Shown here: piece by piece, positions 1 through 12,966 of the stretch
How positions within the stretch are numbered: the stretch's first letter is position 1
Layout: the number at the start of each line of letters is the position of its first letter
Assembly: GCA_001051155.2 (NCBI GenBank)
Contig: JYIP02000002.1
Span: 875,583-939,582 of the forward strand
Direction: 5' to 3'
DNA: 64,000 bases
From: Chrysoporthe austroafricana
Lineage: Eukaryota > Ascomycota > Sordariomycetes > Diaporthales > Cryphonectriaceae
Notes under the pieces: model-generated
Databases searched by the model: none
The model's input: only the letters and a program-made list of their open reading frames with translations
Told to the model about the DNA's origin: nothing
Position numbers and translations under genes: made by a program

Positions 1-2520
1 TATGTGCGAGGTTAGATGGCCTGCGTGATGCAAGTGTAAGCTTGACTTGTCCGATCTGATCTGATTTAGTACAGTGACAGGACGAATGTCTCTGATTACC
101 AGCCCCTTGCTGCTCTTGTAACCCCGACGGGGAAAGCCACTTGTCTGTGTGGGGAGGGGCGATCGACGCAAGGGAGGCTGGAGCCAGAGCTGAACGCCGT
201 AATGACTTGCTTTTTCTCTTCCCCCGGCAAGCCACTCAGAAACCACAGAAGGGTGAAGGTCTTGGGGAGATTGTGATTGGGTCGGGCGCTGGCCGTCAGG
301 CTGCGGTCGATGGCCGAATCGTTGCGTCGTTGAAATGTCGAATTTCAGAGCGACAGGGGCAGACCCCATAGACAGATTCGCAACAGGATGTAGAACGTGA
401 TGCCAGCCTCATGACCGTCGTGTGGCTTTCTAGAAGGGGCCACCGCCAGCTTAAGACCCGCTCCAGAGTTCTTTGACCAACCTATCTGCAGCAGGAACTC
501 AAGACAGATCCTGTCCCCCGTCGGGCAGAACCGCCCAACAGCTCAGGACGAGCCGGGACGGGGGTCTCGGCACGATGATGAAATCCAAACTGGCTCGCAG
601 CTTTGTGGTGCGATGATAATCAAAGAGAAATATGAGACCTCATGTCACTGACCTGTAGAGAAGAAAGTCGGTCAGCGGATGCTGCATGATATGGCCCCCG
701 GGCCTTTGAGGGATGAGTGATCCAAGGCTACTGTGCGACTGCCAACGACGCCACCAAGATCTACGGGCGACATAATTGGCCGCAGGTAGATATATGATGC
801 ACTCGATCTCCCGGGAAGAGAGATTTGGACGTTCCACGAGCCCGCTTTGGAGTAGATGTGCTTGCTTACCTTGGAGAACTAATGACAGGATCGAGAGCAA
901 AGTCCGGGTCCGTCGGGAGCCTGATACCAAATCGAACAGTCAGTAGGCAACAGAAACCATCGGCTCGGCCAGTGTGGAGCCTCAGAGAGTCGGTCTCATG
1001 CGGCTATCCCGAACGTGTTCGCATAGGCGAGTGGCATGGCAGGAACTGCGATCAAAGAAAAGCCTGTGGCAAGGATTCGGGCTACGGTGGGTTGCCGTGG
1101 ACAGTTCATCCGCGTCTGTCGGGGCGCCGCGACGATCGAGGAGCCAGGAATCTGGACAAGGACGAATGCGGGAGGGAGCCGAACGAAGAATACGAGACAA
1201 GGTCGCAACACCACGCTCAACAGGATAATCAGGAGGAAGTTCTGGATGAGTGATGAAAGACGGGTAGAGATGGGGATGGTTCAGAAAAGTAAGACGTATG
1301 TCGCGCATGTTTGTACACGCGAGGCCTTGCAAGGTGGAAGTGGGCTAAGAGCGTGGAAATTGATAAAAAGGGAGGACGACAGTGCACATTGCTTGACACG
1401 GTTGGATCGCGACGTGCGGGTAAGTTCTGTGGGGTCTGGCAGACCAAGAAGTGGCAACGAGGGACAGGTGTAGCGCGTGGACATCAGAGACATGACGGTC
1501 CAGCCCTGGCCATCCCTCCCTAGTTGAGGGTGCTAGAGCTCTCCCTGCCCGCGTGCAAGGCGAGGGACAGGAACGTATACTTGCTGGCGGGCGGGAACGC
1601 CGTAGCTACATGGGTATCTCGTGTGAAGCTGCCAGAGTGCCCGATGCGAAAAAGCCGAGCCTAGGCACGGGAGGAGATCCGGCCACAGAGCGCCCTGGGG
1701 TCTTCATGGAACAGGCCCCGAGGGTCTGGAGAGCCACGAAGACCAGGAGGGAGGCGTGCTGGGGATCAAGTCGTCATGAAGGGGGTCCCGCCGAGGCAAC
1801 TGGAACATGGAGGAGGGAGGGCTTGGAGATGGTGGGAGTCGTCATGGAGGGCTGTCCCGCCATCTGAGATTGATGGATGCAAGCCACCGCCAAGCAGAGA
1901 GAGGGAAAAAACGACATGGCAGGATTCCGCATGGGAAGGCAGGGCCACAGGGCCACTGGCGCCCAAGGGATGGCGATGGCGGCTGAAACCAGAAGAGAAC
2001 TGGGAATGGTAGAATAACAAAAGAAAATAGTACCTAGTAAATTGGCACGGGACGAGGACAGGGACAAGGTGACTTACACCAGATGTGTGTCAGAAGACTA
2101 GCCGCAGTAGGAACTAAGTTGTTGGATTGATCGATGTACCGTAGCGCGCGCGCACACAGTGCCCAAGGCGCATCGAGCGTCCAGGGAAAAAGGATGTACA
2201 ATGATTGGCCCGGGACCCTGAACAGAGAGGCCACGGGACAGGACGGGGGGCCGTGGGCGCAAGGTTGCAGCACGCTCGAGAAGTGGATCCGGGGGCCCAA
2301 GTACCGCGCGGAGGATCAACGCCCAGGGCTACCGGCTTCCGAGATGCGAGATCGTCCACACAGGCCGGGGTGGATTGATGAACGATCAGGCGGTGGCACC
2401 TCAGTAATCGCCGAACAGACAGGCTGCAGCGAGGCGGGCCGTTTGGGAGGTGTCGCGGGCGGCACGCGCAAAAGAAAGGAAGGACTATATCTCGAGATCG
2501 CGCGTCAGCTGCAGCTCTCC

Positions 2521-2544
2521 CGGCCGGTGAATAGTCACCGGCCG
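2521..2544. repeat. perfect 10-bp inverted repeat with 4-nt loop
   Basis: Arms CGGCCGGTGA (2521-2530) and TCACCGGCCG (2535-2544) are exact reverse complements separated by ATAG. It would form a strong hairpin as RNA. As DNA it is a dyad containing CGG/CCG half-sites of the kind Zn2Cys6 regulators bind. No function is shown; it lies in a gene-free stretch. Confidence 0.8.
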
Positions 2545-2785
2545 CCCAGGCGAGGTACTACCGTAGCATGTCGTCCATCTCAGGTACAGTGACCTCGTAC
2601 GAGACGGCACGTACATACTATAAGCAGTAGGCAGACAAGGTCATCAAGGGTCGTTGGTTCGCCAGAAATGCTCCGGGGCAGCGCCGCCCCAGCTGCAGAT
2701 CAGCCGACCGTCGATCTCCCTGCAACCCTGCAGAGGGTGCAAGAGGAAAGGCGTTAAGGCGGGATGGGCTGGCGGCAGACAGGTG

Positions 2786-2805
2786 CGGTACGGTACGGTA
2801 CGGTA
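2786..2805. repeat. (CGGTA)4 tandem pentamer
   Basis: Four exact copies of CGGTA, with another GCGGTACGG a few bases downstream at about 2817. It is a short microsatellite in non-coding DNA. Confidence 0.85.
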
Positions 2806-3240
2806 GTCTAAGCGGTTGCGGTACGGGAAACACTGGTCAAGTCCCAACGGCGACAGCGGGCACTGTAGACACTTACTCGCAGCTCTGGGCTCTAGCTCTG
2901 GGTTGCCGGGGCCAATTTCGGATGGATATCTGGAAGCACTACAAACGGTCAGCCGAGACTTCGAGCCTTATTGGGCGTGCAGCCCGATTCGCATCAACCG
3001 CGTGATCTTCAAGGCTCCCTTCCTCGATCTTTTTTTTTTTTTTGTTTTTACCATCTTGTCTTTGCCCTCCCCCCTCTCGTGTCGTGGACTCTCCCTCTTT
3101 TTGGTATGCGGATCCTGCGCCGTGAAGCCCTGCAGTGGGAGTCTTCGTCTTCAGCCGACACCGTTTTCATCCGCGTCGCTTCGGCGGCCCAAGTCCGGTG
3201 GATATAAGAGACGCGAGTGTCATGACAAGTGCGCAAGTTG

Positions 3241-5320
3241 AACTTGTGTCAAGAGCAGGTGATGCCGATATCGGGACCAGATGCATCGTAGGCGGTCAAG
3301 AAACTGAAAGTGTTCCTTGTACATCGGCTTGGCTCTCTTGTGCGCACCAATGCTTTCGTCCATGCCAGAACTCGCATCCTTCACCTGACCTCGGTCCAGG
3401 AGCGCGCTTTCAACGCGTGGATTGGTTGAAATGATTTGATAGACAATAGAGACTTGGATGAGCGTATTACCTTTCAGTGCTGCCGGGACTTCGAAACAGC
3501 TAGAATAGTAGGGTCGTCCTTAAGATCTTTCAGATTGCTGAGAATATCGAATGAGCATGCAAGGTCCGGTTGCCGTCTCGATGTCGTAATAACAGGAAGG
3601 ACGATGGTATTCGACGAGTTCAAAGCTCAAATGAAGATGGTTGACCAGGAGATAGGAGTAAAGCGTTAGATAGATATATAACCAGGCCTAGTCATTGACA
3701 AAGATCCGAACAAGATATGGATGGGATATTAGGACGAACAATGGAAGAACAGACGAGAATTAGAAGAGTCGTCGATGTTAACGGTAGAAAGATGTTATAT
3801 AGAAGGATGGTAGGAGGTACCACAGAATTACATGGGTGACCTTATCATTCCGACGAGGATTAGGCACCAGGAGCAGCTACAAGAGGGTGGTGTGTCACAA
3901 GCATGGGCCGCATCAGGGCCGCTAGACATTGGGATTATATCAACAAGGTGAAAATGTACATCGTTATAGGGTGCACGACGCTAATTACGCATGCACAAGC
4001 CTTCGTGAATCTTGATCTTGCACCTGGTAATGGGGCATTGCGGAAGCATCGGTAGCCCACGCTCGCGGCGCGAGGGTGACTCGTACCAGATGGCGTGCAA
4101 CGGATAACGGCTGGCTGCAGCAGGTGGTGACAAGTACAACGACCACGGTATCGTGGTTCTGGATGTCGCCCATAGGGTACATGGGTACTCGACAACATCT
4201 TTTACAGGCATTTCCATCCATTTCGTAGACCTGAATACTATAGAGATGCAACGGTAGTGGGATCTAGGTCCATATCTACCGTTTTCTTTCCGAGAGTGAA
4301 CGCACTCTTGAAGCTCACGGGAGTCAAATCGTGATTCAGCTGCAGCAAATGCGCGAATAGCATACAGCTCTCTGGAGGAACCCTATGAGTTGACACTTAC
4401 CCGAGAGGTATGATGAATTTTACTCATTGTCTGCACTGAGATACCTGTGAGCAATCTATCTAGGATGCGAAGGCATGGGGGTCGTAAGTCGGGCTGCCGC
4501 CGGTATCTGGCTGCTTCGCAAAGGTAAAATCTGAACATTGTTAGAGAATTTGAGGTCGCACCAATGCCATTTAACGTCAATCGTCCGTTTCACGAACAGA
4601 GAGTCAAACGAGCGCATTGTGCGAGGTGCGGCGTTCTCAAGCGCCGTGCGAAGCGAAGCAGTGCAATGTGGTTTCCATGCCGGATGAAAATCGTCACGGC
4701 CGCTACCATGCATCATCTCCGTGTGCCGAACGGCTTACTTGCCTTGGAGCCAGCATTTCTTGGCCCTGACTTGAGACAGAGACATCGTCTATTCGAGAAT
4801 CTCGATTCATGAAAGAAACGAACCAGCAGAAAGTGGGATATATGCCCAAGACAGGGGGAAATACGACTGGTGGGAGATTAGCATTAGAAGATCGCTTCCT
4901 GCTCCCTTGATAGCGGTGAGCAGACAGTCAACTTCCGAAGTAAGCTAATGCGGAATGTTAGCAGGCGGGGAACATAGACGAAACGATCATCCTCGTGTAT
5001 TGAGCGCTACTGTCACCGAGGCAGCACTTGCTTTTCCTCGGCCAGCCGTTCGCTCCAATCCGACCCCAAGAGTGAGAAAGTTGGCGTCAGCTCATGTCCC
5101 TCAGCCACTGGCAGTCTCTGTAGTGGTGGCTGATGTCGTGCTCGCAGAGTTAGCACATTTTATTTCCCAATTGACGAAATACCCTACAGTCCTAGTCCTC
5201 GGATGAGGTACCACTCATCGACGGTCGTCCATCTTTCCTCATCTACGCTGGGTACAAGATTGTAGCCCCTATTGAAACGCATCACTGCCGGAATTCCTAC
5301 TGCTAGACATGAAATTCCAT
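3241..5320. other. no gene recognised
   Basis: Only short overlapping frames on both strands. Nothing resembles a known protein or an RNA gene, and no long repeat is apparent. Base composition is more balanced than in the preceding 3 kb. Confidence 0.4.
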
Positions 5321-5321
5321 G

Positions 5322-5340
5322 TTTTTTTTTTTTTTTTTGG

Positions 5341-5387
<47 letters not shown>

Positions 5388-5485
5388 AAAAAAAAAATAA
5401 AAGACAAAATAAAATATTCCCACNATTTGGATGGAGGGCGCACCGTTTGCGGGGGGGGGCCGCGGCAAAGAAATTTTTTTGCGGT

Positions 5486-5549
<64 letters not shown>
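5322..5549. repeat. poly-T/poly-A palindromic tracts flanking an N (probable assembly scar)
   Basis: Two back-to-back T-then-A homopolymer blocks: roughly T17-GG-T16-A30 at 5322-5386 and T43-A20 at 5487-5549. Between them lie a single ambiguous base N at 5424 and a short GC-rich insert with a run of about nine G. Open frames here encode only Phe/Lys runs and are not genes. The simplest reading is a poorly resolved homopolymer region or a contig join. Distances across it and continuity of the flanks should not be trusted. Confidence 0.8.
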
Positions 5550-8500
5550 GAAAAGAAAAAGAAAAAAAAAGACAGCGCGAAACAATTTCGTTGCAGCGGC
5601 CTGCCACGCCTAACGTTGGCCACTGCATGCAAGTGAGACCGGTGAACCTTTAGGACTTGTACTATCAATGTGTGGTGTGTTTACATACTGGCATACAAAA
5701 AATATTCTGGCCAGTTCTGGCAACCCTACCGGCCCCAACAGAACGGCCAATGTCATGAATACATCCTGCGTCGAAAAGGATTTAACACACTGTGGATAGT
5801 ATACATGATGCGAGCCTAGGACCACCTCACTCTGATGACGTTGAACTGATCTAACGGCCGTATAAAAACATCTCAAAGTATCTCGAATCTGTTGGCCTGG
5901 CAGAAGTTGGAGGCTGTGTTCAACATGCTTGCTGACAACCTGCTCGGCGCCGGTCGGCTCCACGAGCCTCTGCTTGTTTTTGGTGGGACAAACGCCCCGT
6001 CCGAGTTGCATCGAGTGCTCAAATTGGGAACAGCAGGGCGTCGGCAAGCCACTGGATCATGGTCGGTACCCGTGCGGACATGTGCTGGGAACCGCCCAGG
6101 CTCCGCGCTGGAAAGGTTTTCGGTGACGTGAAGTGACTGTTGTGGCGTACAAGGAAACTTGCATCAGATGGGAAAGCCCTGGACATGTGCGGGCAGGGAC
6201 CCCTGAGAAGCAGCTCGCCTAGCAAATTCAGGCTCCCAGCCGTGTGTTCGCAGCGCCATGGGTGATTGTTACACTATAACTGGACTCGTCACACTACAGC
6301 CAGGAGGTGTGCTGAGCAGATCGTTCTTCAACGTCTCGCAATGTGCATCGCGTGAGCGCGTGACGACTAGGATGGCTGAGAATTGAGTTACGAGGAAGTA
6401 GACACCAGACTACTTCCTGGTTCAAAGCGCGCAGCAGAGGCCAATATCCACTGCTGGCTGATTTTTCTGTCCCAAGTTCCGTGTCTGTCTGCCACTAAGG
6501 CTCATGAGGAGTAGGACAAATCTCGGTACTTAGCCGTGTGTTGGCCTCTGTCGCAGATTCGCGAGAAATCCCTGCTGCACGTCTCCGGCCAATGACTGAT
6601 ATTTCTCAAAAGCTCCCGTCACACGTAGCTCCGCCTGCTTTCTCCTTCCCTGGCTCTACAATGTATATCTTGAAAGTAAACAGAGAACAGCGACCTCATC
6701 TACGGCGCTGGTCCGTGCATCTTGTCACAGCAAAGCGAAGGATTTCAGCACCGAACCCGATTCCAAATCAGCACCCTGGAGAAATGAGTGATTTCAATGG
6801 GCTCCGAGAGCTACTGGCACGGCGTAGCAGACCTTCTACCACAGCTATCTTCCAAATGACGCTACCTTCTTGCCGACACCTGTATTAAATCGCAACATCG
6901 TAAGGGAAATAGTCGAGTGCTTCTCATGAAACTCTATTTCGCGGAGCAAGCCGCACCACTGAATGGAATTCCCATGCGAAGTTAGGAAATTAAGACATAC
7001 TTGGCCTTGGGATACTAACAAGCCTGCGCGTCTTGCTTGCCGCTACAACAAACGCTCTCTGAGAATACTATCTTATTTTGGGACTCATGCAATTTAAAAC
7101 GTGATTTGACTCGGGTAATTGCTCGGAGCTCCAGTTCTTGGATCCGACACTTTGAATTTGATTCCCTCAAATTCCTGATGAAGTTAATCGTTACCTTCCT
7201 GGCCAAGGTATTACTGAGGCGCAATGCCGACATGGAAGACAGAATCTTCAAATTCTTGCAAAGTGTTCAATGAGGCCGAAGGGATTCAGCACTTAGGTAT
7301 GCGCGGAGCCTCTATGATCACATCCACAAATCACTCCAGAGTTGTCCATCCGCAACCATCAGCGACTAATAGACTACGCCCTTGGCCAGTACCGCTGCCA
7401 TCCTGCTTGGTCAACGGTCATTCTAGCCCAGAAGGGCAAACGCAAACGAAATGCATGATACACAAACTCGCACGACATTCAGATTATGCACGTCGGTATT
7501 GTCTTGTAGCAGATCTGACGCCTCGTCTAGAGCCTACCCGGCCCGTGGGCCACCGTGTTCTGGGCCAACCTCCGCCATGGAACTATCTAGGATGATGAGG
7601 GCTATCCCCGGCACAGCCCGATTTCGAAATTGAGATATGAATGGATCCATGAGGATGGTCACATGCCGGAATGCGTGACGAGAACCTGAGTTCCCAGAAT
7701 GCCCAAGTATCACGTTGATCTGAGTATCTGCGAGATCCCGACAGGGACGAGACAGAACAGCACGAGCCTCGCAAGGATGAGGCCTGCTTTCAGACGTATT
7801 TTGATATCGTCTAATCTCGCTATATTGTCAGCCACGCACGAGTATCTGCCAATCACTGTTGTCGCACGCTTTCCCTTTAGCGAATATGCGGTGAGGGGAT
7901 GGCACGGCATGTATGGAATCGGAGCTCATACGCCATGTCATTTGATTCCATCATTGTTGAAGCCGAAAATGGCCATGAGGGATTTACTTAGCTCAGGCGA
8001 TGGACTCCCTTGCTGATAAACAGTCCAAGGCTGTTCAGCACGTCAGCCGTGCTCAATATCGATCAAATATCCAGATGACTGAAGTGGTAGTTCCGTAGTA
8101 AAGTTCATTTCAGGGTTTGACGATGATCTTAAAAAATAGCAGCAATAGATGGGGTTCAAATTCGCCCAGATGACAATGCAACGTGTACCCAATGAAGGCT
8201 TTGAGGATAACCTCTACGTTTCGATCAACTCTACTCACCTAATTCAAGAAGGTCCTTAAAATCGCAATCGAGCAGAGGTCCTGGCCCAGGTCACTCAGTC
8301 ATCTCCATCTCTAAAGAAGAGAAGGCAGAGATGTATAACAAGTGTACCATGTTCGTTGGCTATGAAGCGTAATCGACGTATGCTTTAGTTGGCTGGTTCT
8401 CGGTTCTTAGCTCCTCTGGCCTAGAAATGGAGAAAAGTAGATGACTCGAAGGAAGAACCCATGCCCGTCTCGATCTGATAACGATTTGAAGATCGTTAGG

Positions 8501-11500
8501 AACTAGCACTAGTCCATTCTCATCGACGCGTTGAAACAGCTTGCCATTTCCTCATATGTTATGTAAACTTTACAGAGCCATTTAGCTCTCCAATTGGTCT
8601 CTCATCTCGTAAGAATCTACGGATATCATACGAAAATTGAATGGGTAGCACTCTTGATATCACTAGTGGTAAGTTCGTGCAGTCATTCTCCGAGTAAGTG
8701 CAGCTTTTCACGGCCCCTTTGTTCAAATGCTGTTGATCACCGGACAATCAAGCCCAGTCTTCGGCCATCTCCGCACTCCACGCCTTGAACCGGCTGTTGA
8801 AGGTGCAAATAAGCTTGATCTTGAGCGACTGTATGCAAGATTCCCGATCCTTGTAGGAATCGTCGTTGAGCTTTGGAGGCATTCGGCTGCTTGCGCCGGG
8901 GTCTTGGCGTTGTATGTATGGCTCAGCTCAACTCAGATTCGCGGTGTCAGCAAAACGCTAAGGTAATCGTAACTCGGGGACAACATCGGCGCTGAAAGCA
9001 TCAAAAAACCCTCTCAAGATACAACAGAGGGGAGGAGACGTGATGCGTTGCACAGCATGACAGTCCGCATGCTTGAGTCTCCAAGATATGCACCCGGCCG
9101 TCTGCCCACATTATCTTGGAGCTGGGAACAGAGATCCTGCAGCATTGCGGCCGCGCTAAATTCTGAGTAGATCTGCTGAGTTGGATGCAGACGGAATCTG
9201 TTACGTCCGTAGCAGTCTCGTGCGTGTGCTTCACTGGTAGCTCCCGTCAGGTGGTGCTTCCGTTGAAATGAAAGCAATCATTCAGACCAGGTGTACAGTA
9301 ATTACACAGCATCATTGGGGGAAAAAGCTTCACATGGCTGCTATTCCTGACCTCCCTGAATCGTGTCACGCGGCATTGGATAAATCTCGAGAAATGAGAT
9401 TCATGGGCTAGACAATACACCAAAAGAGAAGCTGGACACAACAGAACAGCACTCGACAAATTAACAGGGCAACTGCGAGAACGTGTGAAACGGGCTTCTC
9501 ACACGAGCCACAAACATGGCTCGGATTGAGCGGATCTTCGAGAGAAGTCACTCCCAGAAGACACCTTGAGCAAGTTAGGAACAAGAATCCTTTGTAATTT
9601 GACTCCTGTTTCTTTTGGTTCAACTTCGGCTTCGGAGCTAAAGCATCCCAACTAGATATCCGAATGCTTTGTTAGAGGCGCTACATGCCAAGAACTATTG
9701 ATTACCTAGGCACCTTAGGTTCACATGCTCACTAGGGGGATCTGACCGAGTAATATGCGGTCAGTGAAGGATCGAACCGCCCCCACGCGATACCAATCAA
9801 GATGTTCAAGCCCGTCTTCAGAAAAAGTACCAACCGGTACAAACGGCAGGAGCCTTGATCCTATGAACTTCCTGCAGGGGTTGCTAGTCTCCGCCTCTTG
9901 GGCGGCAAACCCCCAACGAGACGAGCATGCGTGCAAGAGACACATGAAAGAATATGACACGATAACTAGTCGTGAGAATCAACTAGCAGAGCCGCAACGT
10001 ATGTCTGTTCCGCCTGTGCAAGTGCAAGGAGCACCCAGGTCCTTGACCTGGACTCAGACAGGCCGATCCGTTGATGGGGAGCGATGGATTTGGTTTGCCG
10101 TCACTCTTCCCCTTTCGGAGAGAAGGACGACACACTCGTCTGAAAACGAACATGATGTCTCAGTCTAGCTATGAGACCATGCGGAGTGGGGATAGACCCA
10201 ACAGGCGCCGGACACGTGGGATTTTGCAGTCGGCGAAGTTTTCCAGCTGCACTGGACGCTCTACATGACATTAGAATTACTGCAATGCAACGAAACAGAT
10301 TAAACCTTTGTAGCTATCTAGGCGCCTCAGAGGCCATCGAGGTCGCCGGAAGGCCGCCACCCTGCATAAACAATTTCTGAATCATGGTTGGGGTTCGGAC
10401 CAAGTATAGTAATATTTCGGGGACCTCCGAGTGCCGAAGAAGAGGATGCTGCATCAAGACCGTTTTTTTTTCTCTCCCGGAACGTTTGTAGCGAATTCTT
10501 GCATCCTCGCCGACCTCCAAATTGGTGGGATATTCTGCGGATGCCCGCGTAGATTTCCCGTCTCGCTGACCACCTCGCAAGACGTGACTTCCAAGCCGGC
10601 GAGGTTGTCAACGTTACATTCCATTTGCAGTCGGCGAAACAGCATGAGGGAATGCTTGGTGTATGTACAGACCACTCCTTTGAATGGGTATTGGTGCGTG
10701 CTCATCGTAGTGTTGCAGGGTGCTACCCGGCCAAGGGCTAGCAGGAAGACGACATCCTGGACCGTGCTAGCATTTTGGGGGCTCCGTTTGAGCCGTCTCT
10801 GCGAGGATCGTGACCGTCAGGATTTCCAGATCAGGCCAGATCGGACAGTTTCGGTATACCACCTCGCTCAAGTGACATGCTCATTGGCTGCATGCTCGCA
10901 GCAAAGGGGTGCTTCGCTCTATACGAGGCAGTCCTACGCTGCAAGGCCGTTGATCCCATCAGCCGTGGCTTGGGTATTGTCTCAGTTCCTTACTGCCGGC
11001 CACCTTACCAGGCCCTGCCTTCTACTCGTGTCCTTGCCACGCAGGTAGCGTGGGCGGATAGCGTGGGTGGACAAAAGTGGAAGCGCATGTCGAACGTGGT
11101 CGATCGACAGTCGAATTCACAAGTTCTCGTGTAAAGATGGTGTCGGAGTGAGCGAATCCGCGCGAAATATTGCGAAAATGAAGACCATAGATCCTGGCGG
11201 CACATGATTCATGTTTGTAGCATCCCTTTCTACAGGGTCAGAGGACCTCCCCTGAGAAGTGTGGTTCAATTCTCTCAGTCTCACATCCGAACGACGAGAT
11301 TATTGCAGGAAGAAGTTTGCTAGTGGTATCAAGTCGATTTGTTTCCGGACTATCAGTACTCCAAGCATTTTGGCGTGATAAAGTACCTTGGCCAGGGGCG
11401 ACACGGAGCGGGTCCTCTTATTAGGTCTGTCAGGCTACTGAAAGTCCCATGTTTCCATATTTGGTGCTTGTAATATGCAGACTCCAATGGATCTGTTTGG

Positions 11501-12966
11501 AGCCAGTCACACTCGAACTTCTACCGGTGAAGCTGCTGTCAAGTTCATCCTCAAGTTCATCCTGGCAGGTTGACAGAGGTATCAAGTATCTGAGGCTAGT
11601 CCTGAAACGTGCAATGCGTACTTCGCGATAATGTTTCCTGTCTGACTTGTGAGTATGTATCGTCGCCTCCTACTTTTCGGATCTATCTCGGTCTGATATA
11701 GTTTGCCTTGCCTGGGACGGAACGAAGAACTCGTAGGAGAACGGCGGGATTGGTACGAGGGATCTCTGATGCAGAGTCTAGAATGGATACATGCCATCAC
11801 AATTCGCAGCGAATGCCCAATTATGTTCCGTGCTTCATGTATCTCGGCGCAATATAGTATCTCTCCAGAGTCAAAGCTCACCTCATCTTCATATTTCCTT
11901 ACAAGACACCTCCGGCGGATGATACAAGGTTCGGCGGTTTATTCCTCATTGGGAAACAAAACAAATAGCGTGTGCATACGGTCTCGAGCATGTGACTAGT
12001 CTAGTCTTAAAGAGAACCATTTCTTCCCCCTTTCTGGACTCTTGTCGGATATCTAGACAACCTGCGCAACAGACCAGGATTCATCGGGAACGCCGAATAT
12101 CGCAGAACGATGCTTTCAAGGGTCATGAGACTATGCGGACACACAGTCAACGATAGCATATGAGAGCGAACCACAGGTTCACTTATATTGTTCGAGCTCA
12201 AATGGACGGCGGCTTAGGGATCTGGGAAAGTCGCTAGTGGGTTTTCAGAGGATTCGAAGATCTCAAGTGTGTCGACTGGGCAGAGACGGACAATCTCGCA
12301 TTTCATTCGTCTCGCTACTCGAAATAATCGAGGAACGGGTATGAGCTGCCCACCCCCGGAACTGCGCGCTGTGCTAGTGGGGCCTATTCAGAGTCCCTGG
12401 CCCGACTCAGCGGCGAAGACCGGTAAGACCACCTCGAGAGGAGGGCCCAGACGCGGCGTCCAAAAGCCTTTAAATAGCGACCACTTGACAAAATTTAGAC
12501 AAATGACATTCTTCGTACCAGCAAGGTCAGAAAAGACTCAACGTACGTTCAAGATGTTTTTGGGGCTAGCGTCACTTGTGGGCTCTGGGGAAGGGTACCG
12601 ATCCCTCCCGAGTTGGAACCTGGTGGGAATAGACAACCGCTGACAGAATCCTTCAATCACACCACTCTCAGGCTAAGACCGCACCACTTTTGACGATCCT
12701 AGCAAAGGCTGACATGCCACGTACGGGACACCATCAAGGCTTCTCAGCCTGACTATTTCAGTCCTCAGCTATAAATCTCCCTGGAATGATCCCATGTAGC
12801 AATTGGGTCAAGTCCATCTCATACCACAGAAACATTTGAACGCAACAAGATCACAGCGGTTCTGAAACGTCGGCTCAGCATCTGGCCACTATCCTTCTTG
12901 CTTCCGTCTACAAGCCACCAGAAACTGCATCAAACTGTTTCAAGTTTATAGCTGAGAACACCCATC
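5550..12966. other. long gene-poor interval
   Basis: About 7.4 kb with no recognisable protein, rRNA or tRNA. The longest frame (10,431-11,048 +, 205 codons) has no family resemblance, many Cys/Arg/Ser and no splice-supported extension. There are no terminal repeats or transposase motifs visible by eye, and no gross TA enrichment that would point to heavily RIP-mutated transposons. A small inverted repeat (GAATTTGA/TCAAATTC, about 7152-7172) and a doubled AAGTTCATCCT near 11,540-11,565 are the only local structures I noted. Confidence 0.4.
12770..12776 (+). promoter_or_regulatory. TATA-like box of the small membrane-protein gene
   Basis: TATAAAT lies about 190 bp before the ATG at 12,967. 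The sequence between is free of long frames and rich in A/C, like a fungal 5' leader. Assignment rests on position and motif only. Confidence 0.4.

Larger units (their letters stand above)
1..3240. other. gene-free stretch, GC-rich, with a CT tract near its end
   Basis: I see no gene here. Reading frames of up to about 150 codons are open on both strands at once, which is what GC-rich non-coding DNA gives, and none resembles a known family or joins through convincing splice sites. Around 1550-2600 the plus strand is rich in GGA/GAG. A poly-T and CT-rich tract at about 3030-3100, followed by a GC-rich block, looks like a fungal promoter or leader, but no coding sequence follows it. It could be regulatory or untranslated DNA of a gene lying to the left of the window; that is a guess. 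Confidence 0.4.

Noticed and set aside
5269..5653. Phe/Lys-run open frames on both strands
   Set aside because: They are translations of poly-T/poly-A tracts around an N, not genes.
8140..8180. GGGTTCAAATTCGCCC resembling a tRNA T-arm
   Set aside because: The five-base stem does not pair properly and no D-arm or anticodon arm is found upstream.
9721..9800. Possible tRNA on the minus strand because of GGTTCGATCC, a B-box-like motif
   Set aside because: The sequence around it cannot form a T-stem or acceptor stem, and no A-box is at the right distance.
10431..11048. 205-codon open frame (+), longest in the left gene desert
   Set aside because: No family resemblance, unusual composition (Arg, Ser, Cys), no splice-supported extension, and overlapping frames are open on the other strand.
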